Notes: generated by a model from the sequence alone, not told the origin. Positions 52,452 through 64,000 are shown, counted from the stretch's first letter. The stretch: DNA of 64,000 bases from Chamaecrista fasciculata (GCA_003254925.1 QANZ01022607.1:62001-126000), one strand, 5' to 3'. Numbers and translations are program-made.

Positions 52452-52800
52452 TGTGTAGAATGCAGCAATGAACATATATATCATATAATCACAACAACGT
52501 GGCCTAGTAATTTTTTTCATTTTTGTCTCTTAACCAAGAGGTAGGAATGACAGTCTATATGAGTATTCAAGGTAATCATTTGAATCCACCAATAAAAAAA
52601 TTCGGTATCCATCGAATATTGGGTATCAAATATGGTACAAATAATAAAAAATAAAAAATTATTGAATATCATCAGATAGATATGGATATTGTTTTCAACA
52701 ACTCAATATCTATCTGAAATGAACGAATTATGTTCAGGTATTTGATATTCGTCTGAAATGAATTGATAGTTAAGGTATCCAATATTTGATAACTTATAAT
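52452..52800. other. Intergenic spacer
   Basis: AT-rich, with a short repetitive patch about 52590-52790 ('ggtattgaatatc/gaaatgaa' words). No gene is seen. Confidence 0.45.
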
Positions 52801-53419
52801 ATAAGGGCTTGATTGGGAGGATGGTTTGGGAGTGGTGTGGGGTGGTTTAGGGGTATAAACTATTGATTGGGAGTTTAAGTAGTAAATGAGGTGGGGTGGG
52901 TTAGGATGGTTTGCAAACCATCCTAAACCTCTCAAATGCTCACTTTTCCAAACCCCCCAAATCGAGAGGTTTGGGATGGTTTGAAACCTTAACAACTTTT
53001 ATTTCCTATTTTAACCTCATTATACTTTCAGATATATATAATATCTTCTTATCAAGTATTCAACTTAATTATCTCTTCCTCTTTATGAGATTCTGCAGCA
53101 ATTTCTCTTCTAAAAAAGATAGTCTACTTCAATTCAATATTATTTTTTTATTAGGTAATCTTGAATAATTTTTTAATTAGTAACAATATGTAGATTTTTG
53201 TTGGACTATTGAAAAAAAATAAGCAAATCAAATATTGATATAAATGACAAAATTTACGAGGGAATTATTGAGAACTTCAAATTTCAACTCACCACATCCC
53301 ATTAGTGATATTGCAATATTCAATCAGTGGGGAATGGTTTACCATTATTTTTTTTATTAAACTCTCAATCAGTGGTATGGTTTATCTAACTCACCCCACC
53401 CTACCTCATTAATAACCAC
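52801..53419. mobile_element. Inverted-repeat element (hAT-like?), right end cut by an N
   Basis: The left part begins AAGGGCTTGATTGGGAGG with GGATGGTTTGG and GAGGTGGGGTGGGTTAGGATGG blocks. The right part, 53346-53419, contains the complementary TAACTCACCCCACCCTACC and AACTCTCAATCAGTGG. The final terminus is missing because a single N at 53420 abuts unrelated coding sequence. The 'ggcttgattggg' end resembles hAT-type MITEs, but without both ends or a target duplication the class is uncertain. Confidence 0.5.
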
Positions 53420-53420
53420 N
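53420..53420. other. Assembly join (single N) before the IAA33 fragment
   Basis: Transposon sequence stops at this N and, from the next base, an IAA33 reading frame is already open without a start codon. This is most simply a contig junction. Confidence 0.8.
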
Positions 53421-53997
53421 GGGAGTGGAAGTGGAAGTGGAAGCTCGTCTTTAGGATTGTACGGCAATAATAAAAGGCAGAGGGGCAAATATGGGAAATT
53501 TATGGGAGGGTTTGGGTTTGAGGATGAGGAAGACGACGTGGTTTCAAGAGTGGTGCCGCCGGTGACGGTGGTGGTGGAGGGCCGTTCAATCTGCCACCGC
53601 ATCAGCCTCCATAACCACGGCAGCTATCAAAGTCTCGCCAAAGCCCTCCGACAGATGTTGGTGGATGATAATGATGATGATGATGATCATAATGATGATG
53701 CCATTCTTGATCTCTCCAATGCCATTCCAGGTCATCTTATTGCTTATGAGGACTTGGAGAATGATCTTCTTCTTGCCGGTGACCTTAATTGGAAGTACGT
53801 ACTTAATTATATATATATATTACACCCTCTACTTCAATTTATTTCTCTAAAGTATTTCGTGTAGTCAATATATAATGATTTTGATTTATATATGTGTTTT
53901 TGAATTTCAATATATCAGGGATTTTGTACGTGTGGCGAAGAGAATTCGGATACTTCCAGCCAAGGGGAACTCAAACAAGGGTACAAGAGCCACATGA
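53421..53997 (+). CDS. IAA33: Non-canonical Aux/IAA protein IAA33, 5' end missing
   Basis: Exons 53421-53794 and 53919-53997 (GT-AG, stop TGA at 53995) encode 150 aa, open at the 5' end with no ATG. A Gly/Ser stretch and KRQRGKYGKF precede VVPPVTVVVEGRSICHRISL, SYQSLAKALRQMLV, LDLSNAIPGHLIAYEDLEND and LLLAGDLNWKDFVRVAKRIR, the PB1 (domains III-IV) interaction module in the form special to IAA33. An Asp-rich insert (DDNDDDDDHNDD) sits between. No EAR motif (LxLxL) or GWPPV degron is seen, as known for IAA33, which in Arabidopsis competes with canonical Aux/IAA proteins in root auxin signalling. The Arabidopsis protein, as I recall, is about 170 aa, so some 20-40 N-terminal residues plus the start are lost at the N. 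The piece is probably misplaced (see findings). Confidence 0.92.
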
Positions 53998-54290
53998 TGA
54001 TGATCATCGATATTATTGTTTAGGTGAAGATATTAATTAAAGAAAAATGTTTGTGGACAATTTATGTCAAATACTTATGTGTTAATTTGAGATGGGATGG
54101 AATGAGCGATACTGCTATACTATGAAGGGAAGTTATTTTAATGAGTTACGTTCATGTAATTGCAAGTATGTGTAAAGGCTCTGCCGTCTGGTCATTTCAA
54201 TAAATTAAAGGACATTATTTTCCCCCAGTTTTGCAGATTTTGCTGCTCAGGTTTTGAATGTGTAATTCTAATTCTATTCTTGAATTCACA

Positions 54291-54655
54291 TTTTTTTTTT
54301 TTTGGCTTCCAGACCCTGTTACCGGGGCTACCTAATCTGATTTAAAGCTCATTAACAGTTTTGAATTAAAAAAAAAAAAAGATTAGTATGGTTTCTATGA
54401 GATATTATGATACCCGATATTCTAATACCGTTACTCTGCTCAAACACCGACTTAGGCTTCGAAGGCTCATCTGGGGACTCAACCCCATTTGAGTGTCTTG
54501 TGCAAGATTCTGGAGCACGATCAGGGAGCAAGACGGAACATTATCAGGGACCAATTTGAAAAGTGATAGAAATATATAAAACTAATCTGAAACAAATAAA
54601 ATATAAGTGACCAATTTGAAGTTTTAGCCTTCTTTTTTAAAAGTATGTTGAAGTC
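54291..54655 (+). repeat. 365-bp exact duplicate, copy 1 (assembly artefact)
   Basis: It starts with 13 T followed by GGCTTCCAGACCCTG and ends AAGTATGTTGAAGTC right before the N at 54656. It is the same, length for length, as 56234-56598. Confidence 0.9.
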
Positions 54656-54656
54656 N

Positions 54657-55520
54657 TATAAAAAAAAAATATAGGGCTAAAATGAAGTGAAATAAATATA
54701 TAAATTGTAATGGTGATAGATAGATATTAAAGAGGCCAATGAGACTTGGCTCATTTGGTCACCTTCTGACAATTACATTGCTTGATTTCAATTTCTGGTG
54801 ATACCTTATTTAATAAATTATCAGTAAGTACTTCTATAAGTACTCTTTCGAACCTTTCCCTAATTAATTATGGCCTGGGGCGCGATCCCCATGATTAAAA
54901 AGGGGAAATTAAACGCAGGGAAGTGTTGGATCGGCTAATGCGGCGGCCTCGTCTCTACACACGTACAGCTAACTAGCTCATGCACACATCAATTTTCAAG
55001 ATTGTTTCAAGCCCCTGCCTGCCCATACTTTTCTTATACATATATAATTGCAATGAATTATAATTATAATTATAGTTACAATTTTCCTGTAAAAATACAC
55101 CTACCTTGTTTAACGCTTGTTTCTTTTTCTTGAAGCATTCATTTTAAGACCATTCCCATACAAATTGTATTCTTGAAGTGTGCATATTAATATATATAAC
55201 TAGTCTCTACCAAAAAGCAAACACTCTTAAATTTAGGATTCAGAAATATATATAGAAACATGTATCCATCTTTTGCACTCGCAAGCAAACATACCCCTCC
55301 TCTCTTCTTCCACACCTTAGTCCCTTACCCCCACAATACTACCTATTTGTCACTTCCCTTATTTATGATTAATTAATATTCTTCTCTCCCCCTCTCTCTC
55401 TTAATTAACATACTCTCTTGTCAAATTTAACTTCATCAATTCAAAACAGAACATCAAGGATATATATTTATATATATAGGTTACGTATTTTCACATACAC
55501 TCCCTCTCTTTTTTTTTTTG
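54657..55520 (+). promoter_or_regulatory. Probable promoter and leader, running into an assembly gap
   Basis: The last 250 bp is CT-rich (CCTCCTCTCTTCTTCCACACC, CTCTCCCCCTCTCTCTC) and ends CATACACTCCCTCTCTTTTT at the gap, resembling a plant 5' UTR in plus orientation. Since an IAA33 fragment with the same orientation and matching 3' flank fits in the gap, I infer this is the IAA33 promoter and leader. No protein-coding frame is visible. Confidence 0.5.
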
Positions 55521-56233
55521 NNNNNNNNNNNNNNNNNNNNNNNNNNNNNNNNNNNNNNNNNNNNNNNNNNNNNNNNNNNNNNNNNNNNNNNNNNNNNNNN
55601 NNNNNNNNNNNNNNNNNNNNNNNNNNNNNNNNNNNNNNNNNNNNNNNNNNNNNNNNNNNNNNNNNNNNNNNNNNNNNNNNNNNNNNNNNNNNNNNNNNNN
55701 NNNNNNNNNNNNNNNNNNNNNNNNNNNNNNNNNNNNNNNNNNNNNNNNNNNNNNNNNNNNNNNNNNNNNNNNNNNNNNNNNNNNNNNNNNNNNNNNNNNN
55801 NNNNNNNNNNNNNNNNNNNNNNNNNNNNNNNNNNNNNNNNNNNNNNNNNNNNNNNNNNNNNNNNNNNNNNNNNNNNNNNNNNNNNNNNNNNNNNNNNNNN
55901 NNNNNNNNNNNNNNNNNNNNNNNNNNNNNNNNNNNNNNNNNNNNNNNNNNNNNNNNNNNNNNNNNNNNNNNNNNNNNNNNNNNNNNNNNNNNNNNNNNNN
56001 NNNNNNNNNNNNNNNNNNNNNNNNNNNNNNNNNNNNNNNNNNNNNNNNNNNNNNNNNNNNNNNNNNNNNNNNNNNNNNNNNNNNNNNNNNNNNNNNNNNN
56101 NNNNNNNNNNNNNNNNNNNNNNNNNNNNNNNNNNNNNNNNNNNNNNNNNNNNNNNNNNNNNNNNNNNNNNNNNNNNNNNNNNNNNNNNNNNNNNNNNNNN
56201 NNNNNNNNNNNNNNNNNNNNNNNNNNNNNNNNN
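55521..56233. other. Assembly gap (713 N)
   Basis: A run of N only. Frames that appear to span it are artefacts. Confidence 1.
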
Positions 56234-56598
56234 TTTTTTTTTTTTTGGCTTCCAGACCCTGTTACCGGGGCTACCTAATCTGATTTAAAGCTCATTAACA
56301 GTTTTGAATTAAAAAAAAAAAAAGATTAGTATGGTTTCTATGAGATATTATGATACCCGATATTCTAATACCGTTACTCTGCTCAAACACCGACTTAGGC
56401 TTCGAAGGCTCATCTGGGGACTCAACCCCATTTGAGTGTCTTGTGCAAGATTCTGGAGCACGATCAGGGAGCAAGACGGAACATTATCAGGGACCAATTT
56501 GAAAAGTGATAGAAATATATAAAACTAATCTGAAACAAATAAAATATAAGTGACCAATTTGAAGTTTTAGCCTTCTTTTTTAAAAGTATGTTGAAGTC
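56234..56598 (+). repeat. 365-bp exact duplicate, copy 2 (right edge of the gap)
   Basis: Identical to 54291-54655, including the 13-base T run where the gap ends. After 56598 the sequence continues into unique DNA, so this copy is the anchored one. Confidence 0.9.
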
Positions 56599-57498
56599 GA
56601 AATTCTTTTCATATACTTTAATTTGCGTTGTTAACTGCATCACAGCTCGTAAGTAACTTGGCGTAACAATATAGAGTTTGGGAATTAAGAAGATGAGGAA
56701 AGTGGACACTGCAAACAGATTGACAGTTAAGTTAAATTTACTAAAACTCTGAAACTTCTGCCATTCTAGGAATCACAAATACACATATACTGGACACGAA
56801 TATAGACATATATACTTATCTATATACACACACAACGAGAAAAGAAAAAAAAAAACTTGAGAAGATTTTAATTTGGGTGAGTGAGAAAATTGCATCATAT
56901 TTAATGCAACTGTCTGATACATAATGAATATGGACATGTCTTCCTCTATAATCCCTTAATGGATAGGTTCCAACTTATCCAGTAAACACAAAGATATAGA
57001 TGCCATTTAAATCTCCCATCTCTACAAGTAAAGGAAAATAAGAAGATGAGATTGTTTAATCATTCTTTCAACCCTGCAGAAATAGTAATATTTAATTAAG
57101 GATGAAATATTATGGGCGTATCATATACATATATATATCAGGGGATGGAAAATGGTGTAACCCCAGTGCAGTTTCGTTAGGATCAGTAGAATAGCCTGCT
57201 TAATTAGTTAATTTATTAAAGTAACTTCAATGTCTTGTGTCTAAAAAGATAGCTTTTTGTTATGCATTGAACTGTACCTTTTAATTTATTGATGTAGGGA
57301 CCAACCCTAGCAACTAGTAAGTAGGGTAGCTACGTGCTGCAATAACTAATTACGATTCAAGAGTTTAAGACAGAAGCCTTATATAATTAAGGTGACTTAA
57401 TAACTAACTCAATTAAAAAACACTAATTTAATTTGGCATTGAATTGAAACTTGTCAATTGACAATTAAATACAGTTTATAATGAAAATGAAGTGATAT
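56599..57498. other. Intergenic DNA, no gene recognised
   Basis: AT-rich flank downstream of the gap. No gene or mobile element end was identified. Confidence 0.5.
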
Positions 57499-57796
57499 GA
57501 GTAAACTACTAAATTGGTCCCTGGATTATTGACTCGCTGACAGATTGGTCCCCGAATTTAGGAAATTGACAAATAGGTCCCCGAATTTTTCTAACGAGTC
57601 AAATAGGTCCCCGAATTTTTCTAATGTTTGTCAAATAGGTCCTTCTGTTCGGGGACCTATTTGACTAACGTTAGAAAAATTTGGGGACCTATTTGACTTG
57701 TTAGAAAAATTCGGGGACCTATTTGTCAATTTCCTAAATTCGGGGACCAATCTGTCAGCGAGCCAATAATCCAAGGACCAATTTGGTAGTTTACTC
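57499..57796. mobile_element. Compact foldback MITE, 'GAGTAAAC' family
   Basis: A 298-bp near-perfect palindrome whose ends are GAGTAAACTACTAAATTGG and its complement. The arms consist of five or so spaced units of 'aaat(a/t)GGTCCCCGAATTT'. Target duplication is not clear (flanks gatat/aatat). The same terminus opens the truncated element at 3551. It sits 52 bp from another foldback element. Confidence 0.85.
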
Positions 57797-57848
57797 AATA
57801 TATAAACTTGCATAGAAATTTCAAAAAGTAAATTATAAAAAAAAATAA

Positions 57849-58428
57849 GGCAAAACACCCTTTCATGCCCCTAACGTTTGCGGTGATTTTCAGTTATGCC
57901 CCTAACGTTTCATTTGTGTCAGTTGTGCCCCCAATGTGAAACGTTAGTTTCGATTATGCCCCCAATTTCAATCATCAACAAAAAAAAAAACACCATTTTC
58001 GCACGATTTGAGCTCGGTTTTGATCAGATTTCATATGAGTTTTAATTTTCGGACATCACAAACTTGATTCCTTGGATCGATTTCAAATATTAAGCTCAAA
58101 ATAGCCCCAAATCCGAAGAAAATCGGACCCATTGAACCCTAAAAAGGACCAAAACAAAATGCAGCAAAACGAAGCATTTTTCTTAAAAATTTCATGTGCA
58201 AAATGATCCTTAGGAGCCGAAAATAAGTACCCATAAACTCATTTGTCAAAACAAACTGAAACAAACACGGATCGAAGCTCAAAAGTTCCAAAAAACGGTA
58301 CACTAACGAGGGTGGGGGCATAATTAAAACTAACGTTTCACATTGGGGGCACAACTGACACAAATGAAACGTTAGGGGCATAACTGAAAATCACCGCAAA
58401 CGTTAGGGGCACGAAAGGGTGTTTTGCC
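57849..58428. mobile_element. Long-TIR MULE-like element, 'GCCCCTAACGTTT' family, copy 3
   Basis: 580 bp with ends GGCAAAACACCCTTTCATGC and, in reverse from the right, GGCAAAACACCCTTTCGTGC. The flanks are A-rich (aaaaaataa/aaaaaaata), compatible with a 9-bp duplication off by one. The interior is the inverse of the one in 5625-6174 (for example TTTCGCACGATTTGAGCTC), so this copy lies in the opposite orientation and the family carries a fixed internal sequence of about 300 bp. Confidence 0.88.
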
Positions 58429-59144
58429 AAAAAAATAAAATAAAATTCATAACAACAGTTTGGTTAATTCAGGATAACTAAAAAAATAACTTACCAACTT
58501 TTGCCTAGCTAGCGGCCTTAATTAAGCATTTATAAGCACTTCTTCAACAAGTTCCGATTTCAATTTTAGGGAAAGTATAAACTATAAAAGTATCACATGA
58601 TTTTATAGTATATTAATTTAAACATTTATAAAATAATCACAATTGATCTGAGTTGATAAGTTTTTTAGAAGTAGGAATAAAGCCACGTAATTATGCACTA
58701 CAGTTTCTTGTGATCCAGAGAAATGTTGGCTTATATATGTCGAATATGCATGTCTGTCGATAAAGTGACAATTTCCCCAGTATTATCAAGCGATTGTTCA
58801 TAATCCTTCTTACATCGACCATTACCAATAAATACCACATTGAAATTCCGAAAAGAGTGTCAAATAATATTTATTTATTGGTACATGCGATCATAAACCA
58901 TAGCAGCAAGTCTAGACTCTAGAGTTGCTGAAATTGATCTATCAATAATTTAATCATGTTCAGTGCCGTGAAAGAAACATGCTAATAATAAATTAAGGAC
59001 TCTTAGTTCCAAGAATATTCAGGCATACCAATCTAAAGGACACCCGATCATTTGTCATCAATTAATTTAGCTTTGAAAATGCAGTTTTCTCTCAGCAGCA
59101 AAATGTGGCACAGAGAAATGGAGACCAAAGTTGAGTTTCAACTT
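58429..59144. other. 3' flank of the phosphatase gene
   Basis: AT-rich DNA between the foldback element and the stop codon at 59145. It probably includes the 3' UTR. No further gene is seen. Confidence 0.5.
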
Positions 59145-62100
59145 TCAACTATCTTCAAATGGAGGCAAACCCCACTCACTAGGGTTGAAATCCGACAATG
59201 AGTTCAAAACTTGGTCTGCTGCATCATGAAAGGATTTGTCCAGCCTTGGATCTGGAACCATAACAACAAACCTGTACGGCATGTATATGTAATTAAGAAG
59301 ATTTAACACCATGAACATCAAGAGCTTAAAAAAAAAAAAATAACTTCCAATATGAGACAATAATAATTAAAGAGGGCGGTGTTCGCATCATATTCAACTG
59401 ATGAATGTTTTTCTGATAAATGACTTTAGTATGGTGATTATAGCATAAATTAAAAAAGAACCTTTGAGCTACAAATTAATTAAGAGGTGCTCACTCACAA
59501 AGGTGATTATAGCATAAATTAAAAAAGAACCTTTAGTATGGTGATTATAGCATAAATTACAAAGGTAATCATACTCACTTTCTCATCAAAACTAACACAT
59601 TTAGACCAACTACATGCAGAAAATTAATGGAAACTACATATGAAGATCAGATAACTTATTAATCGCATGTTTTGACTCCTCTATTTCCCTCTAGGACTGA
59701 TTTATTTTCTTTTCAACCAATATTGCTAGCTCAAAAACCAATCAGAACCCAGAAAGGGTTGTATCTGATTGCCCTCCATTCACTGTACATTCTGACAAAA
59801 TTAACAATATGTATTATGTAACGATCCAATTTAACATTCTTGATTCATTTTTGCCTTATCTGACCATTCCTATGCCTTTTAATCAGTCACTAGCGTACAA
59901 AAGACTATCAAGAAAATAAATCAGCCATGCAACTAAAAGTTCAATTTTCCCACCTCGAAACATTCAAAACTTGACCAATTATCTTGTTGGCACAGGGTAT
60001 ACTTTACACACCATGCAACTAATAATGGAGGTTCATGCATTGGCTATAGAAAAAATAACTTAAGTTGACAAGAAACTGAAAGATCTAGCCGCTAGCATTA
60101 GCATATTTAGCCTTCTAGTCATTCCAAAAAAACTTTGGATGATGATGGAAAATATAATATGCTACCACTGCATCAAAGTATCATAAAATCCACTTACATT
60201 CCAGCATTTTTAGCTGCAAGGACTCCTGAGGGCGCATCTTCAAAAACAAGAGCTTTACTGGGATCTATTGGTCCACCCTGTTGATCATTAACTCACTATC
60301 AACTACAAGATCGTAGTACATGATTTATAATTTAACAAACCAGCTTCAAAACAAAATAATTAGTAAAATTAACCTAAATCTGAATTCAAAGTAAAAAAAA
60401 ATGTTTGTGTAATCCTTTAATTAACAGATAATTTGTGAACAAAGAAGCATGTGACATTCATAACATGGGTATACCTCAAATCTTTTGGCTGCTGCTTGGA
60501 ATACATCAGGAGATGGTTTGCCTTGTTTAACTTCAGGGTCATCACCAAGAACAACATGATGCATCAAAGAAAAGAGTTCTCTGTGTTCTTGTGTTTTCAA
60601 TTCAAAATGTCGCCTGTGAGATCTGCTAAAAATTAAAATATATTGTCAATATAAATTTGCTTCAAAGATTTTGCATTTTTTAAATACAAAATATGCTAAA
60701 GGACAACAAAAGCATGAAGCAAGATAAACCCTTAATTCTCCAGAAAAGGGGAAATGGTTAAAATACGATTAAAAATAAGATGGGTGAAATGTACCCAGTG
60801 GCCAAAGCAATTGGAACTCCTTTTGCATGTAGATGTTTTAGCAAACGGCTAGCTCCTAAAGGACATCAACAATAAAAATGGGGTTAGTGTGTATGACACA
60901 GAAATTGATACGTTTATATATTCACGCTACTCAGTCCTTTACGTTTGATAACCCAGTTATATCAGTCACAAACTTACAATTTTAAGGCCATTATAATCAA
61001 ATGCTTAGACTACTTAGCAGTAAATATTTCATACAATTGATGGAGATCACAAGTTTACATTTAGATATATGAGTTACAATTCAATGGCATGATTTTTATG
61101 TGACATCTACAGTGAATATACCACAAGGCCCATGCTTGCAAATAGATAACTATTGGTTGTAAGATTTTTTATAAGGACAACAAAATTGCATTCACAATAA
61201 CAAAGTGAATAGTACATTATAACAAATAGTTATTTGACTTATTTCCTATCTTGTGCCCCCAACTCCTTTCATCTACTCCTTAGTGTGATGAGAAGGAGAT
61301 TGAAGATGCCTCTGCAAATAGTTGCAGTCGAACCAGGAATTCTCAACGAGATGTAAAAATCAACTCTGGGTGATGAAAAACACTTCTAAGCCTTTTCATA
61401 ATTGCTTTACTGAGAGGGAACCAAATCTCAATGGCTAAAGGAGAAAATTAATTGAACAAGGGTTAGCAATCTCCATTAATTATTACCTGGCATAAGCTCA
61501 CTGGTTGGAAACAATTTCCGCAGCATCTCTTCTCTTTCTTCTAGAAATTTCTCTGCACTAAGAGAATCACTGATTCCAGTCTCTTCAACGAAGACCTTAG
61601 CAGCTTCTATTGCCTTCTTTCCCATCATCTTCGCCTTCAGAGACCAATCGAAGGTTTTATTGTATCTAGCAAGTATAATTTCCTGAACTTCAGTGTAGAA
61701 CTTCTCTGTGTCTAAAAAAGAAAAAAAAATGGTATATGAATTCAAATATCACCCTGGATTACAGCGTCAGTTATTACTACTACTACTCCACTAGACTATC
61801 ATAAAGCAAACTTGATTGTTATCTGACAGACAGCAAAAGTATTTTGGGAAATATATTTGCCAACACATTCTAAACCCAAAAATGACCAATCCTATGAAAG
61901 CTATTAAAGAATAAAAAGAACCCCATCACGGGCATCTTCAACATCTTTTATGATGCTCAGAGAGCATTAGTTTTCACACCTTCCATAAGCTTTCGATGTG
62001 TTAACTCGTGAGGTTTTCATATCCTCCAAACAGTTATGTGTAAGAAAAGTTGAACCAGAGCAAAGTAGAATCACATTCATGATTCTGCACGGGAAGTGGG

Positions 62101-62700
62101 AACTAAAAGCTGATGATTAGACAAATGACTAAGCAATCAAGTTTCCCCAAGCTCTACTAGCCTCAAAATCGGAAGTTTACAGAGATCAACTGCACGAAAT
62201 AATATGCAAGGTAAATTGTATGTTTATTATTCAGATCCAAAAAAGGGTATATATACAGCTGCATATGAGGAATGCCTCCCATGTGCCACAAAAGAGAAAA
62301 TCTAACAAATTCCTACAGCTCATCATTTCTAGAAAGTCCTATAACTAACTTCCTATAAAAACCGAAAATAATAAAAGAATTATTTACATCAGATATTTAC
62401 ATAAAAAATCGATATATCTTATCATCAACACGCTTCTGGTAAAAAGGGTATGCATATTTGGTTCCCCGGCCAATCGTAGGATATGAATCTATGAACATAT
62501 ACCCATCATTGTCTTAAAGTTTTAATGGCATAGATACTAGGGTTTCACTGTGCAGGAGCTTAGACGTAATAAAACAATAGCGGAAAATAATTTGAACAAA
62601 GCATTGATTTAGTGGAATTACCAAGCAAGAGACCATCCATGTCGAAAATGACGTGGGTGATAGGACCTCTGGCTGCGACGGTGCCGGAAAAATCGGCCAT
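59145..62700 (-). CDS. GPP2: HAD-family (DL)-glycerol-3-phosphatase, GPP2/GS1-like
   Basis: It dephosphorylates glycerol-3-phosphate to glycerol; plant members of this clade also include riboflavin-nucleotide and pseudouridine-type phosphatases. The exons are 62700-62622, 61711-61487, 60855-60795, 60622-60475, 60277-60198 and 59271-59145, all GT-AG, giving 239 aa, like the roughly 240-aa cytosolic Arabidopsis enzyme. HAD motif I is [11 protein letters not shown] (19-29, nucleophile Asp20, Asp22), the helical cap carries [20 protein letters not shown], motif II is ALATGSHRRHF (Thr/Ser near 121-123), motif III Lys is in GKPSPD (156-161) and motif IV is VFEDAPSG (182-189, acidic pair Glu184-Asp185). 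The start at 62700 is the first ATG, as the frame further upstream contains only GTG and then a stop; no transit peptide is seen. The fourth exon could use a nearer acceptor (TAG at 60626), but the CAG one restores the conserved GSHRRHF. Confidence 0.95.
59425..59572. repeat. Three short direct repeats in the last GPP2 intron
   Basis: 'ggtgattatagcataaatta' occurs at about 59433, 59502 and 59540, with 'aaaaaagaaccttt' following the first two. It looks like a local tandem expansion with no coding effect. Confidence 0.75.
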
Positions 62701-62900
62701 TTCGCTCTGGGTTTTGAAATTTACGGCGTCTATGCAGAGAAACGCAGATCTGCGAAAAAAGCGGAAGCTCACTAGTTACAGTGTGTCAGAGCCTGATAGG
62801 AGACGGGACTGGAGATTCACGTTTCCGGGTATCCACACTATTTTAGTATTTTTAGTAAAACCCCTTTTCGGAATTGAGAAATTACCTTGAGTTCCTGATT
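62701..62900 (-). promoter_or_regulatory. 5' UTR and promoter side of the phosphatase gene
   Basis: Minus-strand sequence upstream of the ATG contains stops in frame and CT-containing leader sequence (TCCAGTCCCGTCTCCTATC). No definite TATA box was seen. The plus-strand frame 62612-62890 is a shadow. Confidence 0.35.
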
Positions 62901-64000
62901 GCTAGTACTTTTCTTCTGAATAAATTCATCGAGTTTTATCATAAAAATCGAAAATATTATAAAGGAAACGTACTCATCCCACAGAGTTTTTATTCTAATT
63001 TCCAAGCACACTATTTTTAATTTAGGTCAAACTATACTTTTGGTCTATAAAAAAATTCACTTTGGTCCTTCATTATATTGTTTTCAATGTGATACTGATA
63101 CATTATGTAACATTCCGTCCGAAGTAATATTAACCTGAACACCGTTAGCATTTTCGGTTGAAGATAACACCATATTTTAATTTTTTTAGATAGACTTATG
63201 GCCTGTTTGGGAACTTTTAGTTCAATCCAATCTCAACTTATGAGATAAGATGATGTTGAAATTAAGATGAGATGAAATGATGTAGTGGTGTTTGAATGGT
63301 TTGAGAGAAAATGATGTACATTTTTATAAAAGTACATTTTTTAAAACAATAATTCTCTCTCCAAGTCTGATTTTTCTCCTCTCTCTCTTCTCTCTCAGAT
63401 TTTTCCTTTGCATCTTTGGAGGGAAAAAAATAGAGGGAAGTGAAAGATTAGCTATCCAAACTCTTTAATCTTATTTATGAATTAACTCTTTTTTCAAAAT
63501 ATCTTAATTTGATATATTTATAATTTATGAAAAGAGATAAGAACGATAACATAAATTATTAAGAAAGATTTAATCTTTTTATAATTTAAGTATAGAAATG
63601 AGTAAAGACAATTTATGTTACTTTTTATTGATTCATATAGTCGATCAGCAGGTTGACAAAAAACAAAATTTGTTGTTATTGTTTACGATACTATAATGCC
63701 CTTTACATATTCAAGCAGTAAGAAATCCCCTTATTTAATGGGGCTTTAAACTAAAGAAGTTAAATGGAAAACAAATATATATATGAGCTATTTATGAGCC
63801 AACAAAATGTTTAAGAAGCTAAATCCATTTCTCCTCTCCTCTTCACCATACCACCTTGATGAAATTTAAAACCTTTTCAATTTTTAAGGGATCTCTTCCA
63901 TACTCAGACACGGAGGAGATTTTTAAGTGGCTAAAGTTTCTAAACTAGTCTTCATTTAAGCCAAACACTGAAACTGATGAGGTTGGACTCAATAGTGCAT
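62901..64000. other. Intergenic DNA with a possible hAT-like MITE end
   Basis: AT-rich, no gene. GGCCTGTTTGGGAACTTTT at about 63201 resembles the terminus of hAT-type MITEs, followed by 'ttagttcaatccaatctcaac', but I found no matching right end within the window. The remainder holds short CT-rich and AT-rich tracts only. Confidence 0.4.

Noticed and set aside
55418-56288. Long open frames across the N run
   Set aside because: They consist of unknown residues and exist only because N codons are not stops.
63195-64000. Complete hAT MITE
   Set aside because: Only the left-type end (GGCCTGTTTGGGAAC) is visible; no inverted right end or 8-bp duplication was found before the window ends.

Overview
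This is nuclear genomic DNA from a flowering plant, almost certainly a core eudicot. The evidence is AT-rich intergenic DNA, genes with many short GT-AG introns, plant-specific protein families (a non-canonical Aux/IAA, the VPFQWE-motif proteins, a plant class II cytochrome P450 reductase) and dense plant-type transposon relics. The N-terminus of the reductase resembles rosid class II enzymes as I remember them; I cannot name the species.

Layout. 1-10.1 kb holds no gene and is a transposon graveyard: Stowaway-like MITEs and several long-armed foldback (Mutator-like) elements, one carrying a broken fragment of a wall-associated-kinase-type receptor ectodomain. 10.96-14.1 kb (-) is the RPA 32-kDa subunit (10 exons, 273 aa). 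15.4-15.8 kb (-) and 17.5-18.1 kb (+) are two small genes sharing the VPFQWE(x)xPG motif (DUF688-like). 19.1-23.4 kb (-) is an afadin/alpha-actinin-binding-like coiled-coil protein (14 exons, about 346 aa). 23.5-33.2 kb is gene-free, with one foldback element, a non-LTR-type insertion with a 17-bp target duplication, and a Stowaway MITE. 33.6-38.7 kb (+) is NADPH-cytochrome P450 reductase (18 exons, 709 aa). 39.2-39.8 kb is a foldback element with a perfect 9-bp target duplication. 41.0-43.8 kb (-) is the spliceosomal Sm protein F. 46.04-49.87 kb is a non-autonomous LTR element that was itself hit by a Mutator-like MITE and by a small Helitron. 51.1-52.45 kb is a Pack-MULE-like element carrying a truncated RABA5-type GTPase exon. 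53.4-54.0 kb (+) is the 3' part of IAA33. 59.1-62.7 kb (-) is a glycerol-3-phosphatase-type HAD hydrolase (6 exons, 239 aa).

The assembly is locally wrong around IAA33. Single Ns at 53420 and 54656 bracket a 1235-bp piece whose last 365 bp is repeated at 56234-56598, immediately after a 713-bp N run. The piece most likely belongs inside that N run, with 54657-55520 as its promoter and leader.

The genes are housekeeping or signalling loci rather than a cluster. Two neighbour pairs, reductase + SmF and IAA33 + glycerol-3-phosphatase, match adjacent or near-adjacent Arabidopsis loci as I remember them (AT4G30210/AT4G30220 and AT5G57420/AT5G57440), so this is probably a conserved syntenic block loosened by transposon insertions. 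I did not find a convincing new biochemical system. The most unusual content is the set of foldback elements with repeat-built arms, two of which carry gene fragments, the LTR/Helitron/MULE nest with an internal empty-site control, and the non-canonical donor in SmF.
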